A stretch of 64,000 nt of DNA from Actinocorallia herbida. Lineage in GTDB: Bacteria; Actinomycetota; Actinomycetes; Streptosporangiales; Streptosporangiaceae. Both the position numbers and the translations under genes were made by a program. Shown piece by piece: positions 27,809-36,050 of this stretch. Below the pieces are notes generated by a model, which worked only from the letters and a program-made list of their open reading frames with translations, was not told the DNA's origin and searched no databases. The stretch lies in contig NZ_RJKE01000001.1 in assembly GCF_003751225.1 (NCBI RefSeq), positions 3,038,001-3,102,000 of the forward strand, in the 5' to 3' direction. Every line of letters starts with the position of its first letter. Position 1 is the stretch's first letter.

Positions 27809-29042
27809 CGGGGCTCCCTTCCGTACTTCGTCGGGCGACCGCCTTGGTGACGTACGTCGCGGTGAAGACGGTGGCCGCGGCGGCCACCAGGGCGAGCAGG
27901 ACGAGACCGATCCCGTAGCCGCCCGTGGCCTCGTAGACCGCGCCCATCACCAGCGGCGGGACGAACCCGCCCAGACCGCCCGCCGCACCCACCACGCCCG
28001 TCACCCCGCCGACCTTCCCGGCCGGGGCGAGCAGCGCGACCAGCGCGAACACCGCGCCGCTGCCCGCGCCGAGCGCGGCCGCCATGAGCAGGAACGCGAA
28101 CGTGCCGAGCGGCATCAGCGGCGGCGTGAACGCCTGGATCACCGCGCCGACCGCGACCGCCGCGAGCACCGCCGAGAGGACCTTGACGGCGCCGATCCGA
28201 TCCGACATCCAGCCGCCGACCGGCCGCATGACGACCGCGAGGATGACGAACCCCGCCATCCGGTTCGAGGCGTCCGAAGGCGTCAGCCGGTAGGCGTTCT
28301 CCAGGTAGGTCGGCAGATAGACAGAGAACGCCACATAGCCGCCGAAGGCCACCGCGTACAGCGCCGACGCCTGCCAGGTGACGCCGAGCCTGCACGTCTC
28401 CTTGAGTCCGGCGAGTGCCGACCCCGACGGCACGGGCCGGGCCGGCGAGTCCCGCAGCACGAACCACGCCACCACCGCGTACACCGCGAGGACCGCGGCG
28501 ACCAGCAGGAACGGCGCGGCGAGGCCCCACGCCTCGGCGAGCCGGACCGTGGTGAACGCGCTGATCGCGGTGCCGCCCATGCCCATGCCGAAGATGCCGA
28601 TCGCGGTGCCGCGCCGCTCCGGCCGGTACCAGGCGTTGACGAACGGGACGCCGACCGCGAAGGCGGTGCCGCCGACACCGAGCAGGAACCCGAAGACCAG
28701 CAGGCCCGCGAGCGAGGAGTGGCCGAACCAGGCGAGGCACAGCACCGGGATGATCGTCACCGCCGACACCACGGTGAACATCGCCCGGCCGCCGTACCGG
28801 TCGGTGAGCAGCCCGACCGGGATCCGGCCGAGCGATCCGACGATCACCGGCACCGCCACCAGCAGCGACTGCTGGAACGGGCTCAGCCCCAGGTTCTCCT
28901 TGAACCGCGACGCGAGCGGGCTCAGCAGCGACCAAGCCCAGAAGTTCACCGCGAAGCCGATGGTCGCCAACGCCAGCATCGCCCCGGGCGAGCGCCGTCC
29001 CCCGGTCGGTCCCGCCGTACTTGCCGTACTCGCCGTACTCAT
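27798..29042 (-). CDS. narK: Nitrate/nitrite MFS transporter NarK
   Basis: A 414-aa, twelve-helix MFS protein of the nitrate/nitrite porter family. FAVNFWAWSLLSPLA in helix 1, GRIPVGLLTDRYGGR in the loop and the glycine-rich segment GIFGMGMGGTAIS match the nitrate signature. It is first in the operon, and would import nitrate or exchange it for nitrite. The N-terminus has a short STAST repeat. A long palindrome lies 69-92 bp upstream. Confidence 0.93.
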   Translation of the reverse strand: MSTASTASTAGPTGGRRSPGAMLALATIGFAVNFWAWSLLSPLASRFKENLGLSPFQQSLLVAVPVIVGSLGRIPVGLLTDRYGGRAMFTVVSAVTIIPVLCLAWFGHSSLAGLLVFGFLLGVGGTAFAVGVPFVNAWYRPERRGTAIGIFGMGMGGTAISAFTTVRLAEAWGLAAPFLLVAAVLAVYAVVAWFVLRDSPARPVPSGSALAGLKETCRLGVTWQASALYAVAFGGYVAFSVYLPTYLENAYRLTPSDASNRMAGFVILAVVMRPVGGWMSDRIGAVKVLSAVLAAVAVGAVIQAFTPPLMPLGTFAFLLMAAALGAGSGAVFALVALLAPAGKVGGVTGVVGAAGGLGGFVPPLVMGAVYEATGGYGIGLVLLALVAAAATVFTATYVTKAVARRSTEGSPGGR

Positions 29043-29110
29043 CCGTTTCGGCCCTCCCGCTCCAGGCCGGTCATGCCCTTGAGCGGGTGGAACGGACGTG
29101 CCGCCGCAGA

Positions 29111-29134
29111 ATCTTGGCCCGCGCGGGCGAAGAT
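29111..29134 (-). promoter_or_regulatory. 24-bp palindrome upstream of narK, candidate operator
   Basis: ATCTT-G-GCCCGC / GCGGGC-G-AAGAT is an inverted repeat broken only by a G/G mismatch and has no spacer. It lies 69-92 bp upstream of the narK start codon. It does not look like an FNR box (TTGAT-N4-ATCAA). It could bind a dimeric regulator of the nar operon or be a bidirectional terminator for the converging transcript; the position favours an operator. Confidence 0.4.
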
Positions 29135-29296
29135 CTTGACCCCGGGCGGCGCGTCCCGCGCGGCGCGCAGGGCGGGCACGGGTAAGCGGCGGCCTGCCCT
29201 TCGCTACCGGACGCGGGTGGTCCGGCGGGCGTCAGCGGTGCGGGCGGGCGTGGAGCCGACCGGGCAGGGGAGCGCGGTGCCCCGGCGGTTCGGGCG

Positions 29297-30049
29297 TCAG
29301 GACACCGAGGCGCGGAGCAGGGTGAGAACCTGGTCGAGCTTGGCGTTGGTGGCGGCCAGCTCGCTCTCGAGGCCGGTGACCTGGCTCTGCAGGGCGCGGA
29401 CCTTCTTGTCGACGTCGGTGAGGACGCTGCTGGGCTTCCAGGTCGGGTTCGACTTGGAACCGTCGGGGGCCGCCATGACGTCCTGCTCCCAGACGGCTTC
29501 GTAGATCTCCTTGGGCGACGGCATGTCGTCCTCCTCCTTGATGAGCTGCATGAACTTCGCCCAGGGGAACGGCCCGGCGACCTCGGGATCGCCGTGGTCG
29601 GACTGCCCGAACGCGTCGCTGACCGCGACATGCGAGCAGATGCCGCGCTTGCCCGCCCTGAGCTGCGCGGCGGTCACCCGGACGAGCGGCACGTCGTGCT
29701 TCGCCGCGAGTTCCCTGACGAGCTTCGCGGCGAGCACGAGCATCGCCTGGTGGGCCTCGTTGCTCCACCGCTTCGGCGATCCGGCCTGCGGGTCGCACAG
29801 CTCGATCCCGAGCGTTCCGGTGTTGGGCGGCGCGTGGTAGGCCACCACGTCGTCCTTGACACACTGGATGATCTCACCGGGATCCACCACGTAGTGGGCG
29901 CTGCCTCCGGCGGCTGAACTCTGAAAGTACTTCGCGACGTTCCGGGCACCGCCCCGCACACAGGGCGAAACCGTGGCATGGATGACGATCCGCTGGATCT
30001 TGCCCTGCTTGCCGCCATGCTTCAATGCCCCGATATAGGGATAGGCCAC
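29297..30049 (-). CDS. N-acetylmuramoyl-L-alanine amidase, phage endolysin-like
   Basis: A 250-aa protein. Residues ~18-165 form an amidase_2/PGRP domain: VIHATVSPC (Zn ligand His), GSAHYVVDPGEIIQCV, YHAPPNTGTLGIEL and HGDPEVAGPFPWAKFM. The tail (~200-248) is a predicted coiled coil (VDKKVRALQSQVTGLESELAATNAKLDQVL). The arrangement resembles lysin A proteins of actinophages. No signal peptide, holin or other phage gene is nearby, so it is an orphan endolysin or a tailocin/prophage remnant. GTG start. Confidence 0.82.
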   Translation of the reverse strand: MAYPYIGALKHGGKQGKIQRIVIHATVSPCVRGGARNVAKYFQSSAAGGSAHYVVDPGEIIQCVKDDVVAYHAPPNTGTLGIELCDPQAGSPKRWSNEAHQAMLVLAAKLVRELAAKHDVPLVRVTAAQLRAGKRGICSHVAVSDAFGQSDHGDPEVAGPFPWAKFMQLIKEEDDMPSPKEIYEAVWEQDVMAAPDGSKSNPTWKPSSVLTDVDKKVRALQSQVTGLESELAATNAKLDQVLTLLRASVS

Positions 30050-30158
30050 CCAAGCCCCCTCGGATCTTCGGCCGATCCCCGATCATAGGCACCTTAGCGC
30101 GTGCACCCTCGCCGATTCCGGCAAATAGCCACAGTCTCCTCACCTTCCCGTCACTTGG

Positions 30159-30920
30159 CTAGCGCGCCTCGGGGTGCCCGAGCGCCCCGCGTCCCAGCAC
30201 TTCCGGCAGCGCCAGATCAACCCGGGTGAACGCGGCGAAGTGCCCGCAACCCGGGAGAACGGCGACGTCGCCGTGGGGGAGTACGTCGGCGGTGCGGCGG
30301 ATCGTCGTCAGGTCGTCGTCGTGCTCGCCCGCCAGGAGCAGCACGGGATTCGGCGCCTTCGCCAGATCCGCCAGCGCGCTAGGACGCCGGGGCAACGCCT
30401 CGGCCAAGGCGGCGAGCGCAAGGGGATCGGCGGCCCGCATGGTCGCTGCCATCCATCCGGGCACGTCGCCCAGTTCCGGGATGAGCGGCGCCACGCCCCG
30501 GGCGCGAAGGGTCCGCGCCAGGTCGTCGTCCTCCTGCGAGGGGACGGCGTCGCCGTGCGCTCCCGTGGCGACGACCCTGTCCATCCGCGCCGGATGCCGT
30601 GCGAGCAGGTGCAGCGCCACGATCCCGCCCATCGAGGATCCCCACACCGACGCCTTCGCGATCCCGAGCGCGTCGAGCACCGCCAGCACGTCGTCTCCCT
30701 GCCGTGTCACGTCGTAGGCGCCGGGGTCGTGCGGCCTCCCGCTCTCCCCGTGCCCTCGCCCGTCGACGAGGACGAGCCGGAATCCCGCGAGCCCGGCGAC
30801 ATACCCGGCGTCCCGCCATGTGCTCCGATCCCCGAAGAACCCGTGCAGCAACACCACGGGCGGTCCTTCCCCGACCACCTCGAACCCGATCTGCACACCG
30901 TCGTCGCTCATCACCCGCAT
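30159..30920 (-). CDS. Alpha/beta hydrolase
   Basis: A 253-aa hydrolase with HGFFGDRSTW (oxyanion hole), VDGRGHGESG, GSSMGG (nucleophile Ser) and PGCGHFAAF (catalytic His). ATG at 30920 is chosen because the protein then begins with the first beta strand (MRVMSDDGVQIGFEVVG). The family covers lactonases, esterases and haloperoxidase-like enzymes; substrate unknown. It is divergent from the small membrane protein gene, separated by about 100 bp. Confidence 0.82.
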   Translation of the reverse strand: MRVMSDDGVQIGFEVVGEGPPVVLLHGFFGDRSTWRDAGYVAGLAGFRLVLVDGRGHGESGRPHDPGAYDVTRQGDDVLAVLDALGIAKASVWGSSMGGIVALHLLARHPARMDRVVATGAHGDAVPSQEDDDLARTLRARGVAPLIPELGDVPGWMAATMRAADPLALAALAEALPRRPSALADLAKAPNPVLLLAGEHDDDLTTIRRTADVLPHGDVAVLPGCGHFAAFTRVDLALPEVLGRGALGHPEAR

Positions 30921-31021
30921 CCGGCCATCCTCCCGCGCGCCGCCCACCCCGGCACACGCCCCCGCAGATCTCCGGACCCCCGCTCCTCGGTTGCGACGGA
31001 TATGTCGGGAGACCGCGTGCC

Positions 31022-31537
31022 ATGATCCTTCACATGACACGGCAGGAGCACGGACCCGGCGGACGCGCGCTGCGGGCCGGGGGGCAGGGCGCGGTCGCGG
31101 CGGCGGCAGCGGGAGCATTCGCCGGGCTGGTCTTCATGGCGGGTTTCGCGGTCGAGACCGGCGGGACCTTCGCCGCCGACGGCCGGGACTTCGTCGGCTG
31201 GCTCTCCCTCATCGCCGCGTCCTGTTCGAGCGTGGTGGCCTTCCCCGTGTTCGCCTACCTGCTCTTCCGCAGGAACCGCCTCGGCCGGGAAGCCGGTGCG
31301 GTGCCGGCTTCGGTCGTGGTCACGTACGCCGCGGGCGGCAACGCGATGCTGCTGTCCGCCACCTGGCCGCACTCGCCGACGGTCGTCGTGCTCGCGGTGG
31401 TCGGCGTCGCCACTGCGGCGCTCTGCTTCGCCGCGGTCGCGCTGGGCCTGGACGAGCGCGCGGCCGGCCGCCGGCGCGCGGTGGCCTTCGCGGTTCTCGT
31501 GATCGTGCTCGCCCCGAGCCTCTTCCGGATCTTCTGA
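31022..31537 (+). CDS. Small membrane protein, four predicted helices
   Basis: A 171-aa protein with hydrophobic segments at about 23-45, 58-82, 97-112 and 118-138 and a final one at the C-terminus. Arg-rich loops suggest a cytoplasmic N-terminus. No family was recognised. ATG 31034 is an equally possible start. Single gene between a divergent hydrolase and a convergent HAD phosphatase. Confidence 0.65.
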   Translation: MILHMTRQEHGPGGRALRAGGQGAVAAAAAGAFAGLVFMAGFAVETGGTFAADGRDFVGWLSLIAASCSSVVAFPVFAYLLFRRNRLGREAGAVPASVVVTYAAGGNAMLLSATWPHSPTVVVLAVVGVATAALCFAAVALGLDERAAGRRRAVAFAVLVIVLAPSLFRIF

Positions 31538-31575
31538 GCACATGCGGAAACGATCCCGGCGTTCTGCTTCGGGAG

Positions 31576-32253
31576 TCAGATCAGGTCGAGGACGCGGGCG
31601 AGGGAGTCCGGCCTGAGGTCGACCGGCAGGTGGTCGACGAGGTGCACGCGGCAGCCCAGCGCGGCGGCGCCCGTGTCGGCCTGGCGGTCGTCCCCGACCA
31701 TGAGCACGTCCGCGGGCGGGAGGCCGAGCTCGTCGCAGGCCGCCTGGAAGATCCGGGGATCGGGCTTCTCCACCCCCACCTCGTAGGACAGGATGAGGAC
31801 GTCGAAGTACCGGTCGAGTCCGTGGAACTTCAGGACGGGCCGCGGGTCCCAGCCGATGTTGCTGACGACGGCCAGCCGGATGCCCCGCTCGCGCAGGGCG
31901 TGGAGCGTCTTCTCGGCGTCGGGGTAGGGCCGCCACGCCACCGGCAGCGAACTCCGGTCATAGAGGGCGTCCGCGAGCGCGGGGTCGGGCAGCCCCGCCG
32001 CGCGGGCGAGCCCCGTGTAGCAGGCCCGGTGGAACTCCGCGCTCAGGTCTTCCCGGTCCCGCCAGAGCGCGGCCACGTGGGCGGGCACCTCGCGGGGCGG
32101 TGCTCCGCCCGGAATCGCCCCCATGGCCTCCAGCCGCCCGGCGCACGCCGTGAACTCGGCGTCGTCCATCTTCGGACCCGACGAGCCGAGCACGCCCCGC
32201 AGCGCCTGCTCGGCCGATTCGACCCGCATCAGCGTGCCCGAGAAGTCGAACAT
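31576..32253 (-). CDS. HAD-superfamily hydrolase
   Basis: A 225-aa phosphatase-type protein. Motif I is MFDFSGTL at the extreme N-terminus, where the usual second Asp (DxD) is a Ser; motif II is VVSNIG; motif III Lys is in GVEKPDPRIF; motif IV is MVGDDRQAD. The cap lies between motifs I and II. D-x-S in place of D-x-D could weaken phosphatase activity. TTG 32268 and GTG 32256 are alternative starts. Substrate unknown. Confidence 0.8.
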   Translation of the reverse strand: MFDFSGTLMRVESAEQALRGVLGSSGPKMDDAEFTACAGRLEAMGAIPGGAPPREVPAHVAALWRDREDLSAEFHRACYTGLARAAGLPDPALADALYDRSSLPVAWRPYPDAEKTLHALRERGIRLAVVSNIGWDPRPVLKFHGLDRYFDVLILSYEVGVEKPDPRIFQAACDELGLPPADVLMVGDDRQADTGAAALGCRVHLVDHLPVDLRPDSLARVLDLI

Positions 32254-32331
32254 CACCCCGCCGACCAACTGCCCTCCCCGCTTCGTTCGCCGATCCGGGG
32301 CAAGCCTGCCACGCCGCGGGCTCGGGCGCGG

Positions 32332-33246
32332 TCAGGCGGGCGTCCAGTCGGTGTTCGCGCCGCAGAGGACGAGGCAGGGAAGGGCGCCGGGGACGCGGCC
32401 GGCGAGCCAGGCGGCGAACGGGGTCGCGGCCGCGGGTTCGACCGCGACGCGGAAGTGCTCCCAGAGCAGGTCGCGGGCCGCGCGGATCTCGTCGTCGGAG
32501 ACGAGGACGGAGCGGACGGAATCGGTGGAGAGCAGAGCATAGGGAAGGACGCCGATGCGGGTTGCGCCGAGGGCGGAGGAGGCCACGGAGTCGATCTCGG
32601 TGTCGACGGGGCGGCCCGCCTCCAGCGCGGCGGCGAGTGCCCGGCAGCCGTGCGGCTCGACGGCGACGGTGGTGCGCGATCCGGCGGCGAGCACGGTTCC
32701 CGCGGCGAGGCCGCCGCCGCCCACCGCGACCGCGATCGCGTCGACGGCGGGCTCGTCCGCGACGATCTCGGCGGCGAGCGTGCCCTGGCCCGCGATCACG
32801 GCGGCGTCGTCATAGGCGGGGAGGTACCTGTGGCCGGGCCGGGCGGCGGCCTCCTCCGCGGCGGCGGCGGCCTCCGCGTAACTCGCCCCGAACCGGACGA
32901 GCCGGGCGCCCGCCGCCTCGATCCGGCGTGCCTTGCCCTCGGGGACCGTCTCCGGCACGTACACGGTGGCCCCCACCCCGAGCAGCGACGCCGCGGTGGC
33001 GACGCCCAGTCCGTGGTTGCCGCCCGAGGCCGTGACGATGTGCAGGTCCTGCGGCCCGGCGAGGATGGCGTTGACCGCGCCCCGCAGCTTGAACGACCCG
33101 CTGCGCTGGAGGTACTCGAGTTTCAGCAGGATCCGGCGCCCGTCGACCTGGGCGTCCAGCAGCGGAGTGCGGCGGACATGAGGAGCGATCCTCGCGGCGG
33201 CGGCCGCGACGTCCGCGGCGTCCGGCAGCGGCATGGTGACGGTCAT
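32332..33246 (-). CDS. Threonine/serine dehydratase, PLP-dependent
   Basis: A 304-aa fold-type II PLP enzyme. The cofactor lysine is in QRSGSFKLRGA (about residue 54), the Asn-containing loop is TASGGNHGLG, and the phosphate-binding glycine loop is VAVGGGGLAAG. It would deaminate threonine or serine to the 2-oxo acid. At 304 aa it has no C-terminal ACT domain, so it is the catabolic, non-allosteric type. It is divergent from the LysR gene with about 70 bp between, so LysR probably controls it. Confidence 0.88.
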   Translation of the reverse strand: MTVTMPLPDAADVAAAAARIAPHVRRTPLLDAQVDGRRILLKLEYLQRSGSFKLRGAVNAILAGPQDLHIVTASGGNHGLGVATAASLLGVGATVYVPETVPEGKARRIEAAGARLVRFGASYAEAAAAAEEAAARPGHRYLPAYDDAAVIAGQGTLAAEIVADEPAVDAIAVAVGGGGLAAGTVLAAGSRTTVAVEPHGCRALAAALEAGRPVDTEIDSVASSALGATRIGVLPYALLSTDSVRSVLVSDDEIRAARDLLWEHFRVAVEPAAATPFAAWLAGRVPGALPCLVLCGANTDWTPA

Positions 33247-33316
33247 GACCCCATCCTGCGCGGCTCGCGGCCATTAGCACCAGCGACCATTCCTGAGGTC
33301 CCGTTAGCATTGCTTA

Positions 33317-34216
33317 ATGACCCTTGACGTCGGGAGGCTGCGCGTCCTGGTCGAGGTGGCCCGCGCGGGCTCGATCGCCGAGGCCGCCCGCCGCATGGCC
33401 TACACGCCTTCGGCCGTGTCGCAGCAACTGGCCAAGCTGGAAACGGAACTCCAGACCCGTCTGGTGGAGCGCACCGGCTCCGGCGTGCGCCTCACCGAGG
33501 TCGGCGCGGTCCTCCTCCGGCACGCCGAACGCGTCCTGGGCGAGCTCCGCGAGGCGGAGGCCGCCGCCCGAGCCGCGATCGGCGCCACCCAGCACCGGAT
33601 CGCCCTGGGCACCTTCGCGACGGCCGGGACCGCCCTGGTTCCCACGGTCCTCGCCGAGCTCCGCCTCCGCCACCCCGAGACCCACCTGACGCTCCTCGAC
33701 CTGGAGCCCCCCGACGGCTACGCCCTGGTGACCTCCGGCGACCTCGACCTCCTCATCACGCACCGCTACCCCGGCGTCCCGGCGGTCCCCACCCAGGGAC
33801 TCACCCGCAGCCCCCTCCTCGCCGACCCCCTCCGCCTGGTCCTCCCCGCCACCCACCCCCTGTCCGCCCACTCCGGCCCCATCCCCCTCGCCGCCCTCCG
33901 CGACGACCACTGGATCTCCGGCACCCCCGGCGTCCCCAACCGCGTCTGCCTCACCACGCTCACCACCGCCGCGGGCTTCACCCCCCAGGTCAGCTACGAG
34001 ACCCGCGACTACGCCCTCACCCTCGCCCTGATCCGCGCCGGCCTGGGCATCTCCCTCATCCCCTCCCTCATCCTCCCCACCCCCACCGACCTCACCGTCC
34101 ACTCCCTGGCCGACGCCTCACCGACCCGCAGAATCTCCCTCATCCACCGCTCCCGCCCCACCCCCCTCACCACCGAACTCATCACCCTCCTCCGATCCAC
34201 CGCCCGAACCCTCTGA
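33317..34216 (+). CDS. LysR family transcriptional regulator
   Basis: A 299-aa regulator. Residues 1-60 hold the winged HTH (LRVLVEVARAGSIAEAARRMAYTPSAVSQQL). Residues ~90-299 form the periplasmic-binding-like effector domain. The divergent dehydratase gene is its likely target. The 3' half of the coding strand is strongly C-rich, leaving a G-rich template. Confidence 0.9.
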   Translation: MTLDVGRLRVLVEVARAGSIAEAARRMAYTPSAVSQQLAKLETELQTRLVERTGSGVRLTEVGAVLLRHAERVLGELREAEAAARAAIGATQHRIALGTFATAGTALVPTVLAELRLRHPETHLTLLDLEPPDGYALVTSGDLDLLITHRYPGVPAVPTQGLTRSPLLADPLRLVLPATHPLSAHSGPIPLAALRDDHWISGTPGVPNRVCLTTLTTAAGFTPQVSYETRDYALTLALIRAGLGISLIPSLILPTPTDLTVHSLADASPTRRISLIHRSRPTPLTTELITLLRSTARTL

Positions 34217-34412
34217 CCCCCGCAGAACCCGCCCAGCCGCGGAAGCCCCCGTCCTTGACGAGTGCCACATGACGGCGACCTGCGGTGGAGACCCGATGCC
34301 GCCTCGAGGCCGACCCTCGAAGTCCCGGGGCAGGGCCCCTCGGGACCCGGGTGGGCCGTCTGCGGGTTTCGCCGGAGGGCGGCCGGGTCGGGAAGCGGGA
34401 TGGAGCAGGGAG

Positions 34413-35105
34413 TCAGGCGGCCTTGGGGGTGGCGGGGGTGCGGGGGGTTCTGGGGTGGAGGCGGGTGATGGGGGTGGGTGGGGCCAGGAGGGTTTCGAGG
34501 GGGGTGAGGTCGCCGGTTCGGGAGGCGGTGCGGAAGGCGGTGAGGAGGGGGCGGGGGTCGAGGGTGGCGGACCTGGTGCGGGGGGCGGCGAGGAGGCGTT
34601 TGCGCGCGCGGCTGACGAGCTGGCGGGTGGCGGGTTCGGTGAGGTGGATGATGGCGGCGATGTCGGCGTAGGGGTAGTCGAAGGCTTCGCGGAGGATGTA
34701 GGCGGCGCGTTCGTTGGGGGAGAGTCGTTCGAGGATGAGGAGGACCGCGGACTCCAGCGCTTCGGCGCGCTCCGCGCCGAGGTGGGGGTCGGCCGAGGTG
34801 TCGACGGGGTCGGGGAGCCAGGGTCCGATGTAGGTCTCGCGGCGGAGGCGGGCCGACTGGGCGGTGTTGATGGCGAGGCGCGTGGTGGTCGTCGCCAGGA
34901 AGGCCGCCGGGTTGGTGACGGCGGCGCGATCGCAGGTCTGCCAGCGGAGCCAGGCGTCCTGGACGAGGTCCTCGGCTTCCTGGACGCTGCCGAGCATGCG
35001 GTAGGCGATGCCGAAGAGGCGCGGACGGACCTCGTCGAAGATCCGCGCGGCGTGCCCTAGATCGTCAGGTCCGGTGGTTTCCTTTCGCGGTGCGGCGAGC
35101 GCCAC
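34413..35105 (-). CDS. ECF sigma factor of the ECF41/SigJ type with shortened C-terminal domain
   Basis: A 230-aa sigma factor. Region 2 (RPRLFGIAYRMLGSVQEAEDLVQDAWLRW) and region 4 (LSPNERAAYILREAFDYPYADIAAIIHL...LVSRARKRLL) are complete, joined by the ECF41-typical WLPDP. ECF41 proteins normally carry a SnoaL-like tail of about 100 residues that regulates activity; here only its first helix remains, followed by a Pro/Thr-rich end, so the total is ~100 aa shorter than the relative at 50068-51054. GTG start with AAAGG upstream. It lies downstream of two hydrolases on the same strand. Confidence 0.82.
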   Translation of the reverse strand: MALAAPRKETTGPDDLGHAARIFDEVRPRLFGIAYRMLGSVQEAEDLVQDAWLRWQTCDRAAVTNPAAFLATTTTRLAINTAQSARLRRETYIGPWLPDPVDTSADPHLGAERAEALESAVLLILERLSPNERAAYILREAFDYPYADIAAIIHLTEPATRQLVSRARKRLLAAPRTRSATLDPRPLLTAFRTASRTGDLTPLETLLAPPTPITRLHPRTPRTPATPKAA

Positions 35106-35200
35106 GGTGTGCCCTTTCTGCGAGCTGTTGAAGAGGAGTGGACGGGCGCCGCTTGTCCCCGCCCCCGAGCCGGGGACAAGCGGGCGGTTCTGCGGACGGC

Positions 35201-36013
35201 TCAGCGGGCGGCCTTCTCGATGACGTCCGCGACGGCGCCCGCCTTGGTGATCAGCGCGACGTGCGAGGCGTTGAGCTCGAGGGTGTGGGAGCCGGCGCGG
35301 GCCGTCATGAAGCGCTGCGCGGCCACCGGGATGGCCTGGTCGGTCTTGGAGATGACGGCCCAGGACGGCAGCCGCTTCCAGGCCGGGGTGCCCTGGGCGG
35401 GCTCGGACAGCGCGCCGTAGGTGATGGGCCGCTGGGTGGCGCCGAGGAGGCGGGCGGTCTTGGCGGACAGGCCGCCCGCGAAGACCTCGGCGAACGTCTC
35501 GGTGCGCAGGTAGATGTCGGCGTCGCCCGACGGGAGCGGGACGGTCCGGATGGTGTCCGGGCCGATCTTGCTGCCCGGGAAGCGGGCGGAGATCGAGAAG
35601 GCGTCCTCGCCCGTGTCGGGGATGAAGGCCGAGACGTAGACGAGGGACTTCACGTCGGGGTCGGGGGTGGTCTGGCCGATGACCTCGCCGCCGTAGGAGT
35701 GGCCGACGAGGACGATCGGGCCTTCGATGCTGGCGATGACCGTGTCGAGGTAGGTCGAGTCGGCGGCGAGGCCGCGCAGCGGGTTGGCGACGGCGACGGC
35801 GGTGTAGCCGTCCTTCTGGAGGCGCTCGATGACGCCGTTCCAGCCGGAGGCGTCGGCCCACGCGCCGTGCACGAGCACGATGGTCGGCTTGACGGGCTTC
35901 GGGCCGCCCGCGGTGGCGGGCCCGCTGGAGAAGGACAGGGACGCGGCGGTCAGCGCGAGGCCGGTGAGCAGCCCGGCGAAGCGCAGCGGACGGGTACGGC
36001 GTGTGGTGTTCAT
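35201..36013 (-). CDS. Secreted alpha/beta hydrolase
   Basis: A 270-aa protein with a Sec signal peptide (Arg-rich start, LRFAGLLTGLALTAASL, cleavage near residue 35). It shows HGAWADASGW, VGHSYGG (nucleophile) and NASHVALITK (His). It is similar to the cytoplasmic hydrolase at 49039-49761 (shared WNGVI, VAVANPLRGL, LVGHSYGG, GATQRP). Its gene lies between another hydrolase and the ECF sigma gene, all on one strand. Confidence 0.85.
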   Translation of the reverse strand: MNTTRRTRPLRFAGLLTGLALTAASLSFSSGPATAGGPKPVKPTIVLVHGAWADASGWNGVIERLQKDGYTAVAVANPLRGLAADSTYLDTVIASIEGPIVLVGHSYGGEVIGQTTPDPDVKSLVYVSAFIPDTGEDAFSISARFPGSKIGPDTIRTVPLPSGDADIYLRTETFAEVFAGGLSAKTARLLGATQRPITYGALSEPAQGTPAWKRLPSWAVISKTDQAIPVAAQRFMTARAGSHTLELNASHVALITKAGAVADVIEKAAR

Positions 36014-36050
36014 ACGGGTTCCTTGTTCTCGTGTGGTGCGGAAGGCGCGG

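Noticed and set aside
29297-30049. A prophage
   Set aside because: Only a single lysin-like gene is present; no integrase, structural genes or attachment sites were seen.
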